A stretch of 64,000 bases of DNA, taken from contig JAXRKN010000045.1 of NCBI GenBank assembly GCA_038502055.1, positions 5,106,501 to 5,170,500 on the forward strand, written 5' to 3'. The notes below the pieces were generated by a model. That model did no database searches. It was not told the DNA's origin and saw only the letters and a program-made list of their open reading frames with translations. Each line of letters opens with the position of its first letter. Position 1 is the stretch's first letter. Both the position numbers and the translations under genes were made by a program. Origin of the DNA: Tanytarsus gracilentus (Eukaryota; Arthropoda; Insecta; Diptera; Chironomidae). Shown here piece by piece: positions 48,653 through 57,721 of this stretch.

Positions 48653-51600
48653 TTAATCATATTCAATAAATGAATTTAAGTACAAATTTCCAAAGTTTTC
48701 GATAATTTCAACTTTGCCATCACCATGGGCGAATTCAACAAACCTAAAAATTCCTTCTTGACCCCTCCAGACGATAGTTTTTGACTTTTGGTCTCTAATA
48801 ATGCTGTTGGCTCGATCAACAAATTTTCTCTGATCCAGTTTTGATCGTCTATAAAGCTGAGCAATAGCTTTGACATCTGATTCGAATTTTATAGCATTGT
48901 TGCATCGAACTTTGCTAATTATTGCTTTTGGAAGGTCTTTGTCACTTATGTTAGATTTGAGGGTGAGTGGCTTCGAGTCAAAATGTCCATTGCGAGTTGC
49001 TGTAATTTTTAATCTGGCAAAATCTAGTTTGATTGATTTGTTGATTTTTAGGTCGTCAAAAACTTTTTGCTCTACAAAAAAAATAATTAAAAATTAATTA
49101 ATTTAAATTTAAAAGTTTAAATGCAAACTTCACAGCTCGGGAATTTTCTAATTATAATTCTGCGAGTGTTTCTCAGGTCATTTGTTTGTTTTTTGCTTAT
49201 CAGTTATTGCTTCCGACACTTTCAACAATACTCAAATGTGCTGTAAATTCTAAAATTTCTTATAAATTGCTGTCGAAGTTGTTCGAATTTTTAGTTCACT
49301 TTTAAACATGTTGAAAGTTTTACTTTTTGCGATTTTGGTTAATTTTTCCTGTGGTGAAAAAGTTTTTAAAGATGTCACAGCAAGAATCATCGATGAAGAA
49401 CGTGCGATTCATTTAAAAGAAAATCGAGCTGAAGTCTACAATTTGGATGATCAAAAATGGTACATTGGAGGTGAAAGAATCAGAGGCGACTCTCTAAGAT
49501 CCGATCAATACAACACATTTGAGTTTGATGATATACGAGATGTTTATTTTGAGCTCAAATATCCGAAACAAAATAATTTTTACATCACACATGTGACGGC
49601 ATTAGTTGATCAATCGTCAAAATTGGGAAAAGCTTATATTGTTGATGGCGGAATTGGTAAGAGCTTACATCCACGTATGGACACAAAAATTCAACTGAGG
49701 TCAGAAGAAATTTTTGAACGAGAAAATTAAAAAATTCAAATTTAATTGGATTTATGTGTTCACAAGGGGATTTTTTTTCAAGATAAGGAAATTTATTTTT
49801 TAAATTATTTAGGAACAACCTACATGCACTTAATCATTGAAGCTAAACGAGTGAAATATTTTGATTCGCAAGTTTTTGTTTATGGAAGAGATTTTCAATA
49901 AAAATGGAAACAAATGGGTCGACAGTGCGTGTCTTAACAAATAAATAGCTCTTTAAAAATCATATAAATCTCATCTTGACTCACCTCTCCAGCTTCTTAT
50001 CGTCAATATTTTCTCACTATTTCTCGCCCTTTCACTTCTGAACATTTCAACTGTGAATTTTTCCATCGAATTGCAAATCCACCTGCACACAAAGTCACAA
50101 ATGTCTATGAACTCTGAAATGTTCTTTGGACTCAGCGTGAAAACGAATTCGAATAAAATTTGCTGTGCAATTTCATTGTATCGATTTAAAATTGATTTAA
50201 TGTGATGCAGACTTGTGAGCTGGAAGGGTTTGAAAATTCCAAATCTTGCAGCAATTCTTGTGTGTTTTTCTGATAATTTTTCAAACCAAACTTTTGCTAA
50301 TTGTCTGTCGAATTCACTTGAAATGTGATAATGATTAATCCTCTCGTGAAACTTTAAAAGCTTTCCATCAACAATTTCTGAATCGCGAACCATCAAAAGA
50401 GTTTCATTTAATAATTTTGGTTCCATTTGTGCGAGAAAGAAAACACTAAAATTTACATTATTAACGGTCATAACTCCACAAGCATCAATTGAGTTTTCAT
50501 TAATCACCGCAACATTAAAGACATCAAGATCCTCAAGCTCATTCGATTTAAGCTCGAGAAGTGCTTCAACAATATCCAAATCATTCATTCTGTCAGCGTC
50601 AGCGATCCACTTAAAAAGTTCATAATCGTCATCGTAATAAAGTCGAATGTGATTGAATCTCATCGCGTCATCTCGATCGAGTTTAAGAACTTTTTCGATA
50701 ACCAGGAAAATGTAAGGTTCAGATGAAATGTTGACGATCTCGCTGAGGAGAAAATTGTGTCCATTTCCAATGGTTATTGTGCCGTCTTTGTTGAGCTTGA
50801 TGGTGAGTGGGAATTTCATTGAAGCTTTTCGCTTTTCCAGCTCACGCCAGAAATTGATTAGACCTAAAATTAATTCATTAAATTGCAAATATTTTTTAAT
50901 AAAAAGCATCAAAAACCAACCTTTTGTTGACTCTTTAGGTTTCAACTCGAATTCTTTACTGACTTCCGCAATCAAATAAAACAAAGCAATGTCATCCTGC
51001 ACTTGACTTCGCATCTTATTAAAAACTTCAGTTTCTTCATCATTTAAGTTTGAAAGAATCTTGAAGACAATTTGACGATTGCAAGATTTAATGCACATTA
51101 AAAATTCCATAGTGAAGGTGTGTCCATTGATGCAGACACTCATTTGACCAGGATCGACTGAGAATATTTTAGCACCAGCACCCATTTGATAGATTTCAAC
51201 GAGCACGTCTGACACTTGAGCGGGGTCTAAACCTTGCTTAAGATATCGAAAGTAAAATCTCACAAGTTGCTTGTCGTTATTGAATTTTTGTCTGAATTTA
51301 TTAAAGTCATCAGAAGCGCCTGACTTAAGGTTACTTGAATAACCCTTTAAAACTTGATTGTGAATTTCTTTCACCATTTTTGTTGCTGGCTTGTAGGTGA
51401 AAACTGATTTTGCCCAAAAAGCAACAGAAGCGACCTGCATCAAAACATCCATCGGTGTCATGTCATCAAAATGAATCGCCATATATGCGAGAGAGTTTGC
51501 AACTGCCACTGAATTCACAGTTAAGCTAGTTCCATTGATTATATTAACTAAAGCCTTAAATCCATTTGAAATGTTTTTGCCTTGAAAAGCCATCGTTGAG

Positions 51601-52544
51601 AGACGAACTGTTGCTCCCATTGCACCAAACGAAATCACATTAGCACCAATGCCAAGCCATAGACTGAAATTTTCGTGGTTCTCAAAGGGGTTGAGAGATT
51701 GACCGTGGCTTCCTAGAGTATTTAAAATATTAAGAAGAAATTAAATAAATTAATTCACCTCGATCCACAAGATGATAAGTCGATCTAGCTGTAGAATAAA
51801 GAGCTGATCCAATTCCAGCAACTACAAAAGGCAACGCTGCACCTCCACTAAGAAAAAGTGTTCCCATCGCACCAGCAATTCCCATAATTCCAGTGCCAAT
51901 GTCGGCAGTTTTCATTAGTTTCGAAGAATTTGATGCAAATGGCGTTGGCTTACATCGAGTCTGAACAAATCCAGATGAATTTCTCTGAAGATGACCCTCG
52001 AGTGGATAAAGGACTTTACCAGGTGGCAAGACATTGTTAGTCTTCCAATCATCAAATGAATTGTAAATTCTTCCAATGTTATCAACATATTTCCATCGTT
52101 TTTCAAGTTTCGCTTTAAATCGGAAAATTGAGAGCGAGTAAAGTTTTCCTTCGGCATAAAGTTGAATTGGCAAAACTGTGATATAATTTCGCTCGTTACC
52201 TCGACATGCTTCAACTATTTTGTCAACAACAACGTCAATGGCTTTTCGAGAGTCACCTATAGAGATTTTTTAAAAAAAAAATTAGCAAATTTTGAGGGGA
52301 AATCAAATAAAAACTAGAAACCTTTAAAAAAGCACAAATGTCCATCTTCAGCATCCTTCAGCTCGTCCTCTGTCCATGTCGATGGATCACTAAAGTGAAC
52401 ATTTAAAGCAATTCCAATCGTGTTTAACATTTGAGTTCCCTCTAAAAGCTCTGGAATGTCTCCCTGATCTTTTCCACCCCTATCCATGTACCTTGCAATG
52501 TTTTCGTGAGCGATCGTGATCCATTTTTCTTTATCAATTTCCAT
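48653..52544 (-). CDS. DUF4781 domain protein (936 aa), function unknown
   Basis: Five exons: 52322-52544, 51759-52256, 50921-51712, 49985-50863, 48653-49071. All junctions are phase 1 and the sum is 937 codons with stop. The N-terminal half matches what I know of the insect DUF4781 family: a DxxxEACRGNERNYITVLPIQLY block, a Tyr/Asp-rich RWKYVDNIGRIYNSFDDW block, then a Gly/Ala-rich hydrophobic hairpin (IGTGIMGIAGAMGTLFLSGGAALPFVVAGIGSALYSTARS) that could enter membranes. The remainder is mostly helical and charged, with recurring IxINGHxF-like strands. The 57-base intron 50864-50920 is a multiple of three with no in-frame stop, so reading through it would add 19 hydrophobic residues; splice signals favour removal. 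Intron 4 (49072-49984) contains a complete gene on the other strand. A minus-strand AATAAA lies 20 bases after the stop. The biochemical role is unknown. Confidence 0.82.
49261..49293 (+). promoter_or_regulatory. TATA and initiator of the nested MBF2-like gene
   Basis: TATAAA at 49261-49266 is followed by an Inr-like TTAGTT whose A is at 49293, 32 bases downstream. This predicts a 15-base leader before the ATG at 49308. The promoter lies inside an intron of the DUF4781 gene, on the opposite strand. Confidence 0.7.
49308..49901 (+). CDS. MBF2-family secreted protein nested in an intron
   Basis: Two exons, 49308-49656 and 49813-49901, give 145 residues. The donor ATTG/GTAAGA and acceptor TTTAG/GA join in phase 1 and restore the family end: DGGIGTTYMHLIIEA, then FDSQVFVYG. 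The first 16 residues (MLKVLLFAILVNFSCG) are a signal peptide. The segment ITHVTALVDQ...GKAYIVDGGIG matches the MBF2 pattern: an I-T-x-I-x-A-x-D-Q strand, then a GG-(I/V)-G turn, a beta strand, and a terminal FxxxVxVYG. Family members, named after a silkworm transcription coactivator, are mostly small secreted insect proteins without established function. An AATAAA overlaps the stop codon. The gene lies wholly within intron 4 of the DUF4781 gene, antisense to it. The N-terminal half is divergent, so the family call rests on the C-terminal 60 residues. Confidence 0.78.
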
Positions 52545-52546
52545 TT

Positions 52547-53209
52547 TTAATTTTCTCTCGCTCTAAACCACCACCAGTGGGATTGAGGTAAATTTTTAGG
52601 TATGTCAACGTCTTTAAGTGGATAGTGAAGACCCGAATCTATCCAATCAGTTATAATCGAGTCAAATTCGTCGTCGACTGATGAAAATTCTCTCAACTCA
52701 ATTAGAATTTGATCAAATTCAGGAGAAATTTCTTGAAAGTCTGTAAGCAAAAATTCAATGCCCGATCGAATTCGATAAACAATTTCCCTCGATGATAAAT
52801 CGAGAAAATCAATTTCTTTACGTGCGTACGCTGAAATGTAGTGTGCAAACCAATTCACGTGTTTTGTGATGAATTCAATAATTTTCGTTCTTGTCTGAAT
52901 GACTTTTGCTTGAATATTTTCTGGTGGATTTTTGAATTTTTCAATTTCACCGAAAATTCCAATTTCGTAGAAAATTAATAAAGTGCTTTTTATAATTTTT
53001 ATAGACACTAAACTTTTTTCGGGAGTGTAGTTTAAAAGTGGCTTAGCTGAATGACTCTCGAGGTCTGTAAATCTTTTCTCAATTTTAAGTAATCGTCCAA
53101 GGAGTTGCGGCGTCATTTTAAGAAGAAAACTAGAATTAATAATTGAAAAATTTATTAATTCATGAATAGGAACGTTCTTTGAATAGCATTGTTGTTGTAA
53201 TTTTTTCAT
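52547..53209 (-). CDS. Unrecognised 220-aa helical protein upstream of DUF4781
   Basis: I do not recognise this protein. A single uninterrupted exon encodes 220 residues, rich in Leu, Ile, Glu and Lys and predicted by eye to be mostly helical. It has no signal peptide and no membrane segment. Short motifs that look conserved are HVNWFAHYISAYARKE in the middle and PLKDVDIPKNLPQSHWWWF near the end. The stop codon TAA (52549-52547) is separated from the ATG of the DUF4781 gene (52544) by only 2 bases, in a different frame, with no convincing splice site that would fuse the two. This suggests a dicistronic transcript or a DUF4781 promoter hidden in this frame. A TATAAA on the minus strand begins at 53320, but no initiator is visible at the right distance. 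The 1.9-kb transposon ends 123 bases upstream of the start codon. Confidence 0.7.
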   Translation of the reverse strand: MKKLQQQCYSKNVPIHELINFSIINSSFLLKMTPQLLGRLLKIEKRFTDLESHSAKPLLNYTPEKSLVSIKIIKSTLLIFYEIGIFGEIEKFKNPPENIQAKVIQTRTKIIEFITKHVNWFAHYISAYARKEIDFLDLSSREIVYRIRSGIEFLLTDFQEISPEFDQILIELREFSSVDDEFDSIITDWIDSGLHYPLKDVDIPKNLPQSHWWWFRAREN

Positions 53210-53332
53210 TATTTTTTTTAAACACTTTTTTCTTCTATCATTATAATTTTTTTTAACTCAATCGATAATTTAAGCACAAAACTTTCTCCTAAAAATACTT
53301 TAGGCAATGAAAGATTTATAATTAATTAATTA

Positions 53333-55246
53333 GGATTAAAGGCCCCAATTTCAATCACTAAATTCAACACCCCAATTTCGATCACTTTTGTTTTACATAA
53401 TTTTTCACGTTTCCTTAACTCCAAAAATTCTGAAAAAATTCTGAGATATAGTCAAACTTTTGCAGTATCAAAAAATAATTTTTTTAAAATTTTTCAAGCA
53501 TGTCTCATGCTTATAATAACCCAAACAAATTTACCCATACAAATGTAACCATCACATTAATGATGTTCAAAATGACTCTAAGGCTTTTCTTGTCGTGCTG
53601 ATGTAATTTTTAACGTGAACTAGAGACTCTAATGCATCTTTCAAGCATCAAAGAATTTCAAATTTCAGTTACTTTGTAGTCTAAAAATGCTCTTAAACTC
53701 ACAACTTTTGTCCGATCACTTTCTGTCTCAAATTCGATCAAGAGAATGAAGAAAGTAGTCTTTGAAAATTTTAGAATTAATTTTTTTCCCACTCTTCATG
53801 AATTCTTCAAAAAAGGAACTTTTAATGAGAAATATTCTTTAAAAAGTTTAAAAATGTCAAGAGTCAGCCTAAGACATGCTTAAAACAGCGAAAAAATTAT
53901 GAAGTGGTGTAACACTTATATGCTCGTGATTCCGTTGGTCTGTCTATGGCTTCGAGATCTCGGCCCCTGGACCAGCTAGAGACTTCGGGTTTTCGCCAGA
54001 TGGTAGCTCTGAGGCTCTAGTCTAGGGCAGCCATTTTAGGAGTTTTTTGAGCAGTGACCAAAGGTCATGCCACGGACAGCCATAATGTTCATTTTTCATA
54101 CAAATTTTCTCTTATATGACTTCATGGGTATCGTTGAACTCATAATTGGACCAGGAGCCGATTGACATAGATGTTGGTGCTTGAACTGGATTTTTGTTCC
54201 TCAGCTGGATGTTGGTTCCTCCACTGAAAGTTGGTTCCTTCGCTGGATGTTGGTTCCTCCACTGGATGTTGGTTCCTCCACTGAAAGTTGGTTCCTTCGC
54301 TGGATGTTGGTTCCTCCACTGAAAGTTGGTTCCTCCGCTGGAAGTTGGTTCCTCCGATGGATGTTGGTTCCTCCGCTGGATGTTGGTTCCTCCGCTGGAT
54401 GTTGGTTCCTCCGCTGGATGTTGGTTCCTCCGCTGGATGTTGGTTCCTCCGCTGGATGTTGGTTCCTCCGCTGGATGTTGGTTCCTCCGCTGAAAGTTGA
54501 ATGACTTCCCCAAGTCTTCTCCAAAATGACTTCCCCAAAAAATCTACCCTATAATTACATTTCCAATACTTAAATACTGATCAGTTACAAGTGGGTTACA
54601 CGGTAATACCCACGTGAGGATTTTGAAACATTTTTTAAAAAGGTTTAAAAGCGATATTGTTTGTCTCTCCAGAGTGTATATAAATAATTAACTCTCCTGT
54701 ATATATATATAAATAATTTTTCATTTAGGCTGGATATAAGCATGTCCATTAGCTTTCAAGTTTTTGTAAAAATAATTTTCTTCAATGAATTATCAATAAC
54801 TTAAAACTTTGGATTTTAATAAGCATGTTTAGTCATTTAAATTAATTTAATTATTTTAAATAAAAAAAGGCATGACCATTGACCGTGGACACGCTAAAAT
54901 ATTTTTTAATCATGTTTTGCGACCAGACTGTTTCATTTTTTATCTAATTGCATTTAAATTTCCATTTATTTTACTAAATTTACATTCATATGAAAGTGAT
55001 CGAATTTAAGTCGATAAAGTGATCGAACTTAGGAATCTTGTGATCGAGATTAGGTCGGAAACATTTTAATGATTTTAGCTATGAAAGGGTTGCTCAAAAA
55101 TTAAATAAAATATCTCAAATTAAAGAAGAAGAACAAAGCACTGTTCTGAAATTTCAACCTTAATTATTCCTTGCCAAAAAAGGTGCAAAATTCTTCACAA
55201 TTTCATTGAATTTTGCAAAAATGATCGAAATTGGGGCCTTTAATCC
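53333..55246. mobile_element. 1.9-kb non-autonomous TIR transposon with subterminal repeats
   Basis: Terminal inverted repeats of 25 bp with one mismatch bound the element: it begins GGATTAAAGGCCCCAATTTC at 53333 and ends with the complement at 55246. A TA dinucleotide lies outside each end (53331-53332, 55247-55248), as expected for TA-targeting superfamilies. The word GTGATCGAAATTGGGG or variants of it is repeated near both ends in opposite orientation: at 53343-53358 and 53370-53385 on the left, and from 54996, 55019, 55040 and 55220 on the right. Such subterminal repeats usually bind transposase. Further inverted words (AAGACATGCTTA/TAAGCATGTCC; AAAGGTCATGCC/GGCATGACCATT) occur internally. 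No transposase frame exists. A 19-bp minisatellite fills the centre. The superfamily is not settled; TTAA within the termini leaves piggyBac as a less likely alternative. Confidence 0.82.
54196..54499. repeat. 19-bp minisatellite, exactly 16 copies
   Basis: Sixteen head-to-tail units of 19 bp with consensus GTTCCTCCGCTGGATGTTG occupy exactly 304 bases. The first nine units vary (CTCCACTGAAAG, CTTCGCTGGATG, CTCCGATGGATG and so on), with a locally repeated pair of variants. Units 10-15 are identical, and the last again carries the GAAAG variant. Because 19 is not a multiple of three, the array stays open in several frames, giving false proteins such as a (SSGGTNIQRRNQHPAEEPT)n repeat. It is not coding. 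Confidence 0.95.
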
Positions 55247-55260
55247 TATAGCGATTTGAA

Positions 55261-55455
55261 ATGTTCATCGCCTTACACGCTAGAACTTTGAAGAGCTTTT
55301 TTGTTCAATAAACTGACTTTTTAAAAAACAAAAAAAAAATGGAAGATTTGAGCCACTTTTTGAAATCTAAATAAGTTAAAACAAAACGATATTTGAGCTT
55401 CATTCATGAGAAATTAATTAATTTATGATTTATTCGAGTGTAAGGCGATGAACAT
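55261..55455. repeat. Inverted repeat with 18-bp perfect arms
   Basis: The 18-base arm ATGTTCATCGCCTTACAC (55261-55278) is exactly inverted at 55438-55455, with a 159-base AT-rich spacer. It begins 12 bases after the end of the 1.9-kb transposon. No target duplication could be assigned. It could be a separate MITE or a remnant of one. Confidence 0.8.
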
Positions 55456-56298
55456 CGCGATGTCACCCACCCTTCGGATTTAAATAATTTTTGACGGTTG
55501 AAACATGCTGAACTGAAGTGTTTTTTGTAAAATTACAGAAAAATTATTTTTTATTCGTTTTTTTAATAAATTAACGAAGATTTTTACTAATTCAAATTTT
55601 TAAAATGAAATATTTGATTTTCCTGCGAGATTTGATGATACTTTTCACAAATATGTGAGAATATCTTTAGTGGGCTAACGGATTTGAAAAATTCAAAACT
55701 GTTTTCTTCGAAGGATAAGAAATTTAGAAAAAAATTCATGCAACGCTTTGAAAGAACGTCCCATTAATTAAATTAACTGCTATTAAATTTTTAAAATAAA
55801 TTAGTCAAAAAACAATTTATTAATTAAAAATTGCTCAAAAGTTTTTAACAATTACTATACGCAAATTTTCAATTTTTAATCAAACAAATTTTTATAATCA
55901 CACTCCCGAATGAACACAAACATGACCTACGACAAAACTTGAATTTTTTATCTATAAACAACCGTGAAATAATTTTTGGTAGTGCCGCGCATGAGATAAG
56001 ATAAGTTAAATTAAGTAATTATGATAAAAAATAATTTTTGCACTTCATTTTGTGACTCATCGGATTTAATTTTAATAAAATTTACCGAAACTCGAATTTA
56101 TTTCATCGCTCAAGTGATGACAAAATAATTTACGATAATTTTTAATAATTTTTACAGCACACAAATACGAAATACGTTAAAAAATCGCGCACGTGCGTCT
56201 TCACTATACAAAGTTTTGTTGAGATCTGAAAATATTGCGAATCGCAGATGTAAAAATTTCAGCGGGAACTCAAACTAAAATTTAAATTTTCTCAGTTT
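55456..56298. other. AT-rich intergenic spacer
   Basis: No coding or repeat signal is recognisable here. The last bases are the 3' flank of the ARL6IP4-like gene, whose stop codon overlaps a minus-strand AATAAA. Confidence 0.6.
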
Positions 56299-56805
56299 TT
56301 ATTTTTTCATTGCTTTTCCAAGAATATTTTTCTCAAATGATTGAGCGTCAGTCTTTGTCGCTAATTTATTAATCTGTATGTGTCGGTCCCTCGATACCAT
56401 TTCCTCAATGACTTCACCATCGCCTTTAATAAGTCGAGATCTTCCTGTGTCCTCATCCACGACTCGCCTTATGATACTCTGACGTTTCTCGTACTCTTCT
56501 TTCGTCTCTGGAGCTCCTCGCTTTGTGTCCATTAAGTGTATTGGAATGCTGAAATCATCATTCGAATCTTGACTCGGACACTGACTCGTTTCACCCACTT
56601 TTTCCACCCTCAATCGCTTTTTCTTCGTGTCTTTTTTATGCTTTTTCTTTCTCTTTTTTTGTGTGTCATCTGCAGATGAACTGCTCGAAGATGTGCTGGT
56701 GTCACTTGAGCTCGAACTTCTTCGTCGTCGCTTTCTGTCTTTTTTAGATTTTTTATCATGTTTCTTTTTGGATTTTTTAACTTTTTTATTTTTAAATGAA
56801 TTCAT
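56299..56805 (-). CDS. ARL6IP4-like nuclear SR-related protein
   Basis: A single exon of 168 residues. The N-terminal ~75 residues are a Lys/Arg/Ser low-complexity region (KSKKKHDKKSKKDRKRRRR, then a poly-Ser tract and more Lys), typical of nuclear or nucleolar targeting. The C-terminal block KEEYEKRQSIIRRVVDEDTG, continuing RSRLIKGDGEVIEEMVSRDRH, is the conserved signature of ARL6IP4 (SRp25/SR-25), a splicing-associated nuclear protein first found as an interactor of ARL6. The protein is shorter than the human form, with less of the Ser-rich region. The gene is divergent from the CCDC124-like gene, 184 bases from start codon to start codon. The family call rests mainly on the C-terminal block, which is very specific. 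Confidence 0.93.
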   Translation of the reverse strand: MNSFKNKKVKKSKKKHDKKSKKDRKRRRRSSSSSDTSTSSSSSSADDTQKKRKKKHKKDTKKKRLRVEKVGETSQCPSQDSNDDFSIPIHLMDTKRGAPETKEEYEKRQSIIRRVVDEDTGRSRLIKGDGEVIEEMVSRDRHIQINKLATKTDAQSFEKNILGKAMKK

Positions 56806-56989
56806 TTTATTTTCAGCCGGAAAATTTATTTTTTATTTGAGTGGGGTTTGTGACTTTTTCAATGCACTTAAAAAAGTGTTTTGATGAAATGTCCTAAACT
56901 TGTGAAGAAATGTTTGAGAAAATTTTTTTTATTGCAAAACGGAAAGTTTTGTTTATTTTTTTTGGTATTAAATTGCAAATTTTCCAAAA
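56806..56989. promoter_or_regulatory. Shared bidirectional promoter region
   Basis: These 184 bases separate the divergent start codons of the ARL6IP4-like and CCDC124-like genes and must hold both promoters and both 5' UTRs. No TATA box at canonical spacing is evident in either direction, as is usual for housekeeping genes. Specific elements could not be assigned. Confidence 0.6.
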
Positions 56990-57715
56990 ATGCCTAAAAA
57001 AATATCAACAAATCCAAAAGCCGTCGAAGCGAGGGAGAAAAAAGATGCTATCAAGAAGCAAAAAGCCGCTGAAGATGAAAGAAAGAAGGAAGACGGTCAG
57101 TAATTTCTTAAAAATGAAAAATTATATTTTTTAAGATTTTTTTTTTAAAATTTATTAAAAAATAAAAATTCATTAAAAATAGCAAAATGGGCTGACGACG
57201 ATAAAAGTCTCGCAAAGAAGCAAGAGAGGAAGGCTGAGGAGGAGCGAAAGAAGGCAGACTTACTAAAGAAAAAAGCTGAGGCAAAACTTTTGCTGGAAGA
57301 AGAAGAAAAAGCTCTCAAAGCTGTACCGAAAATTCCACTAGCGAAAATCAGTCGAGCTCAAATCGAAGAAGAAAATGATCGCCGTTTAAAGAATATCGAG
57401 AAAATCTATCATCAAAATAAACCCGCCGCAGTCTCAGCACAAAAAGTCGTTCCTCTCGAAGAGAATTTCAATCGACTCATGGCCGACGTTCACGTTGCAT
57501 CAACCGTTGAAGAAGCTATTCTAGTTTTGGATTCAAAAGATACAGAAGAGGATCGACATCCGGAGAAGAGAATGAAGGCAGCTTACAAGGCATACGAAGA
57601 GGAACAATTACCAGTTTTAAAGGCAACAAATCCCTCATTGAAGCTCTCTCAGTTGAAGCAAATTATTTTTAAGAATTGGCAAAAAGCTCCCGAAAATCCT
57701 TTGAATAAAAATTAA
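56990..57715 (+). CDS. CCDC124 / Lso2-like ribosome-associated coiled-coil protein
   Basis: Two exons, 56990-57095 and 57183-57715, joined in phase 1 over an 87-base AT-rich intron, encode 212 residues, the usual length for CCDC124. The N-terminus MPKK is followed by a long basic helix (AREKKDAIKKQKAAEDERKK), then KWADDDKSLAKKQERKAEEE. The C-terminal part carries the family signature: VPLEENFNRL, TVEEAILVLDSKDTEEDRHPEKRMKAAY and LKLSQLKQIIFKNW. Known homologues (yeast Lso2, human CCDC124) bind idle 80S ribosomes at the mRNA channel and tRNA sites and help translation restart after starvation; in human cells CCDC124 is also found at the midbody. Cytoplasmic action is expected. An AATAAA at 57716-57721 follows the stop directly. 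Confidence 0.95.
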
Positions 57716-57721
57716 AATAAA

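Noticed and set aside
49657..49730. Unspliced end of the MBF2-like frame (stop at 49730)
   Set aside because: The GTAAGA donor at 49657 and acceptor at 49811-49812 restore the conserved MBF2 C-terminus; the read-through tail does not match the family.
54112..54538. Several overlapping 70-133 residue repeat proteins (QRRNQHPAEEPTSSGG type)
   Set aside because: They are translations of the 19-bp minisatellite in several frames and both strands; period 19 gives a 57-base coding cycle without stops. There is no splice, promoter or codon evidence.
53336..55243. piggyBac-type TTAA target duplication for the 1.9-kb element
   Set aside because: TTAA is present at both ends, but the inverted symmetry continues outward through GGA/TCC, so the TTAA lies inside the TIR. 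TA is the simpler duplication.
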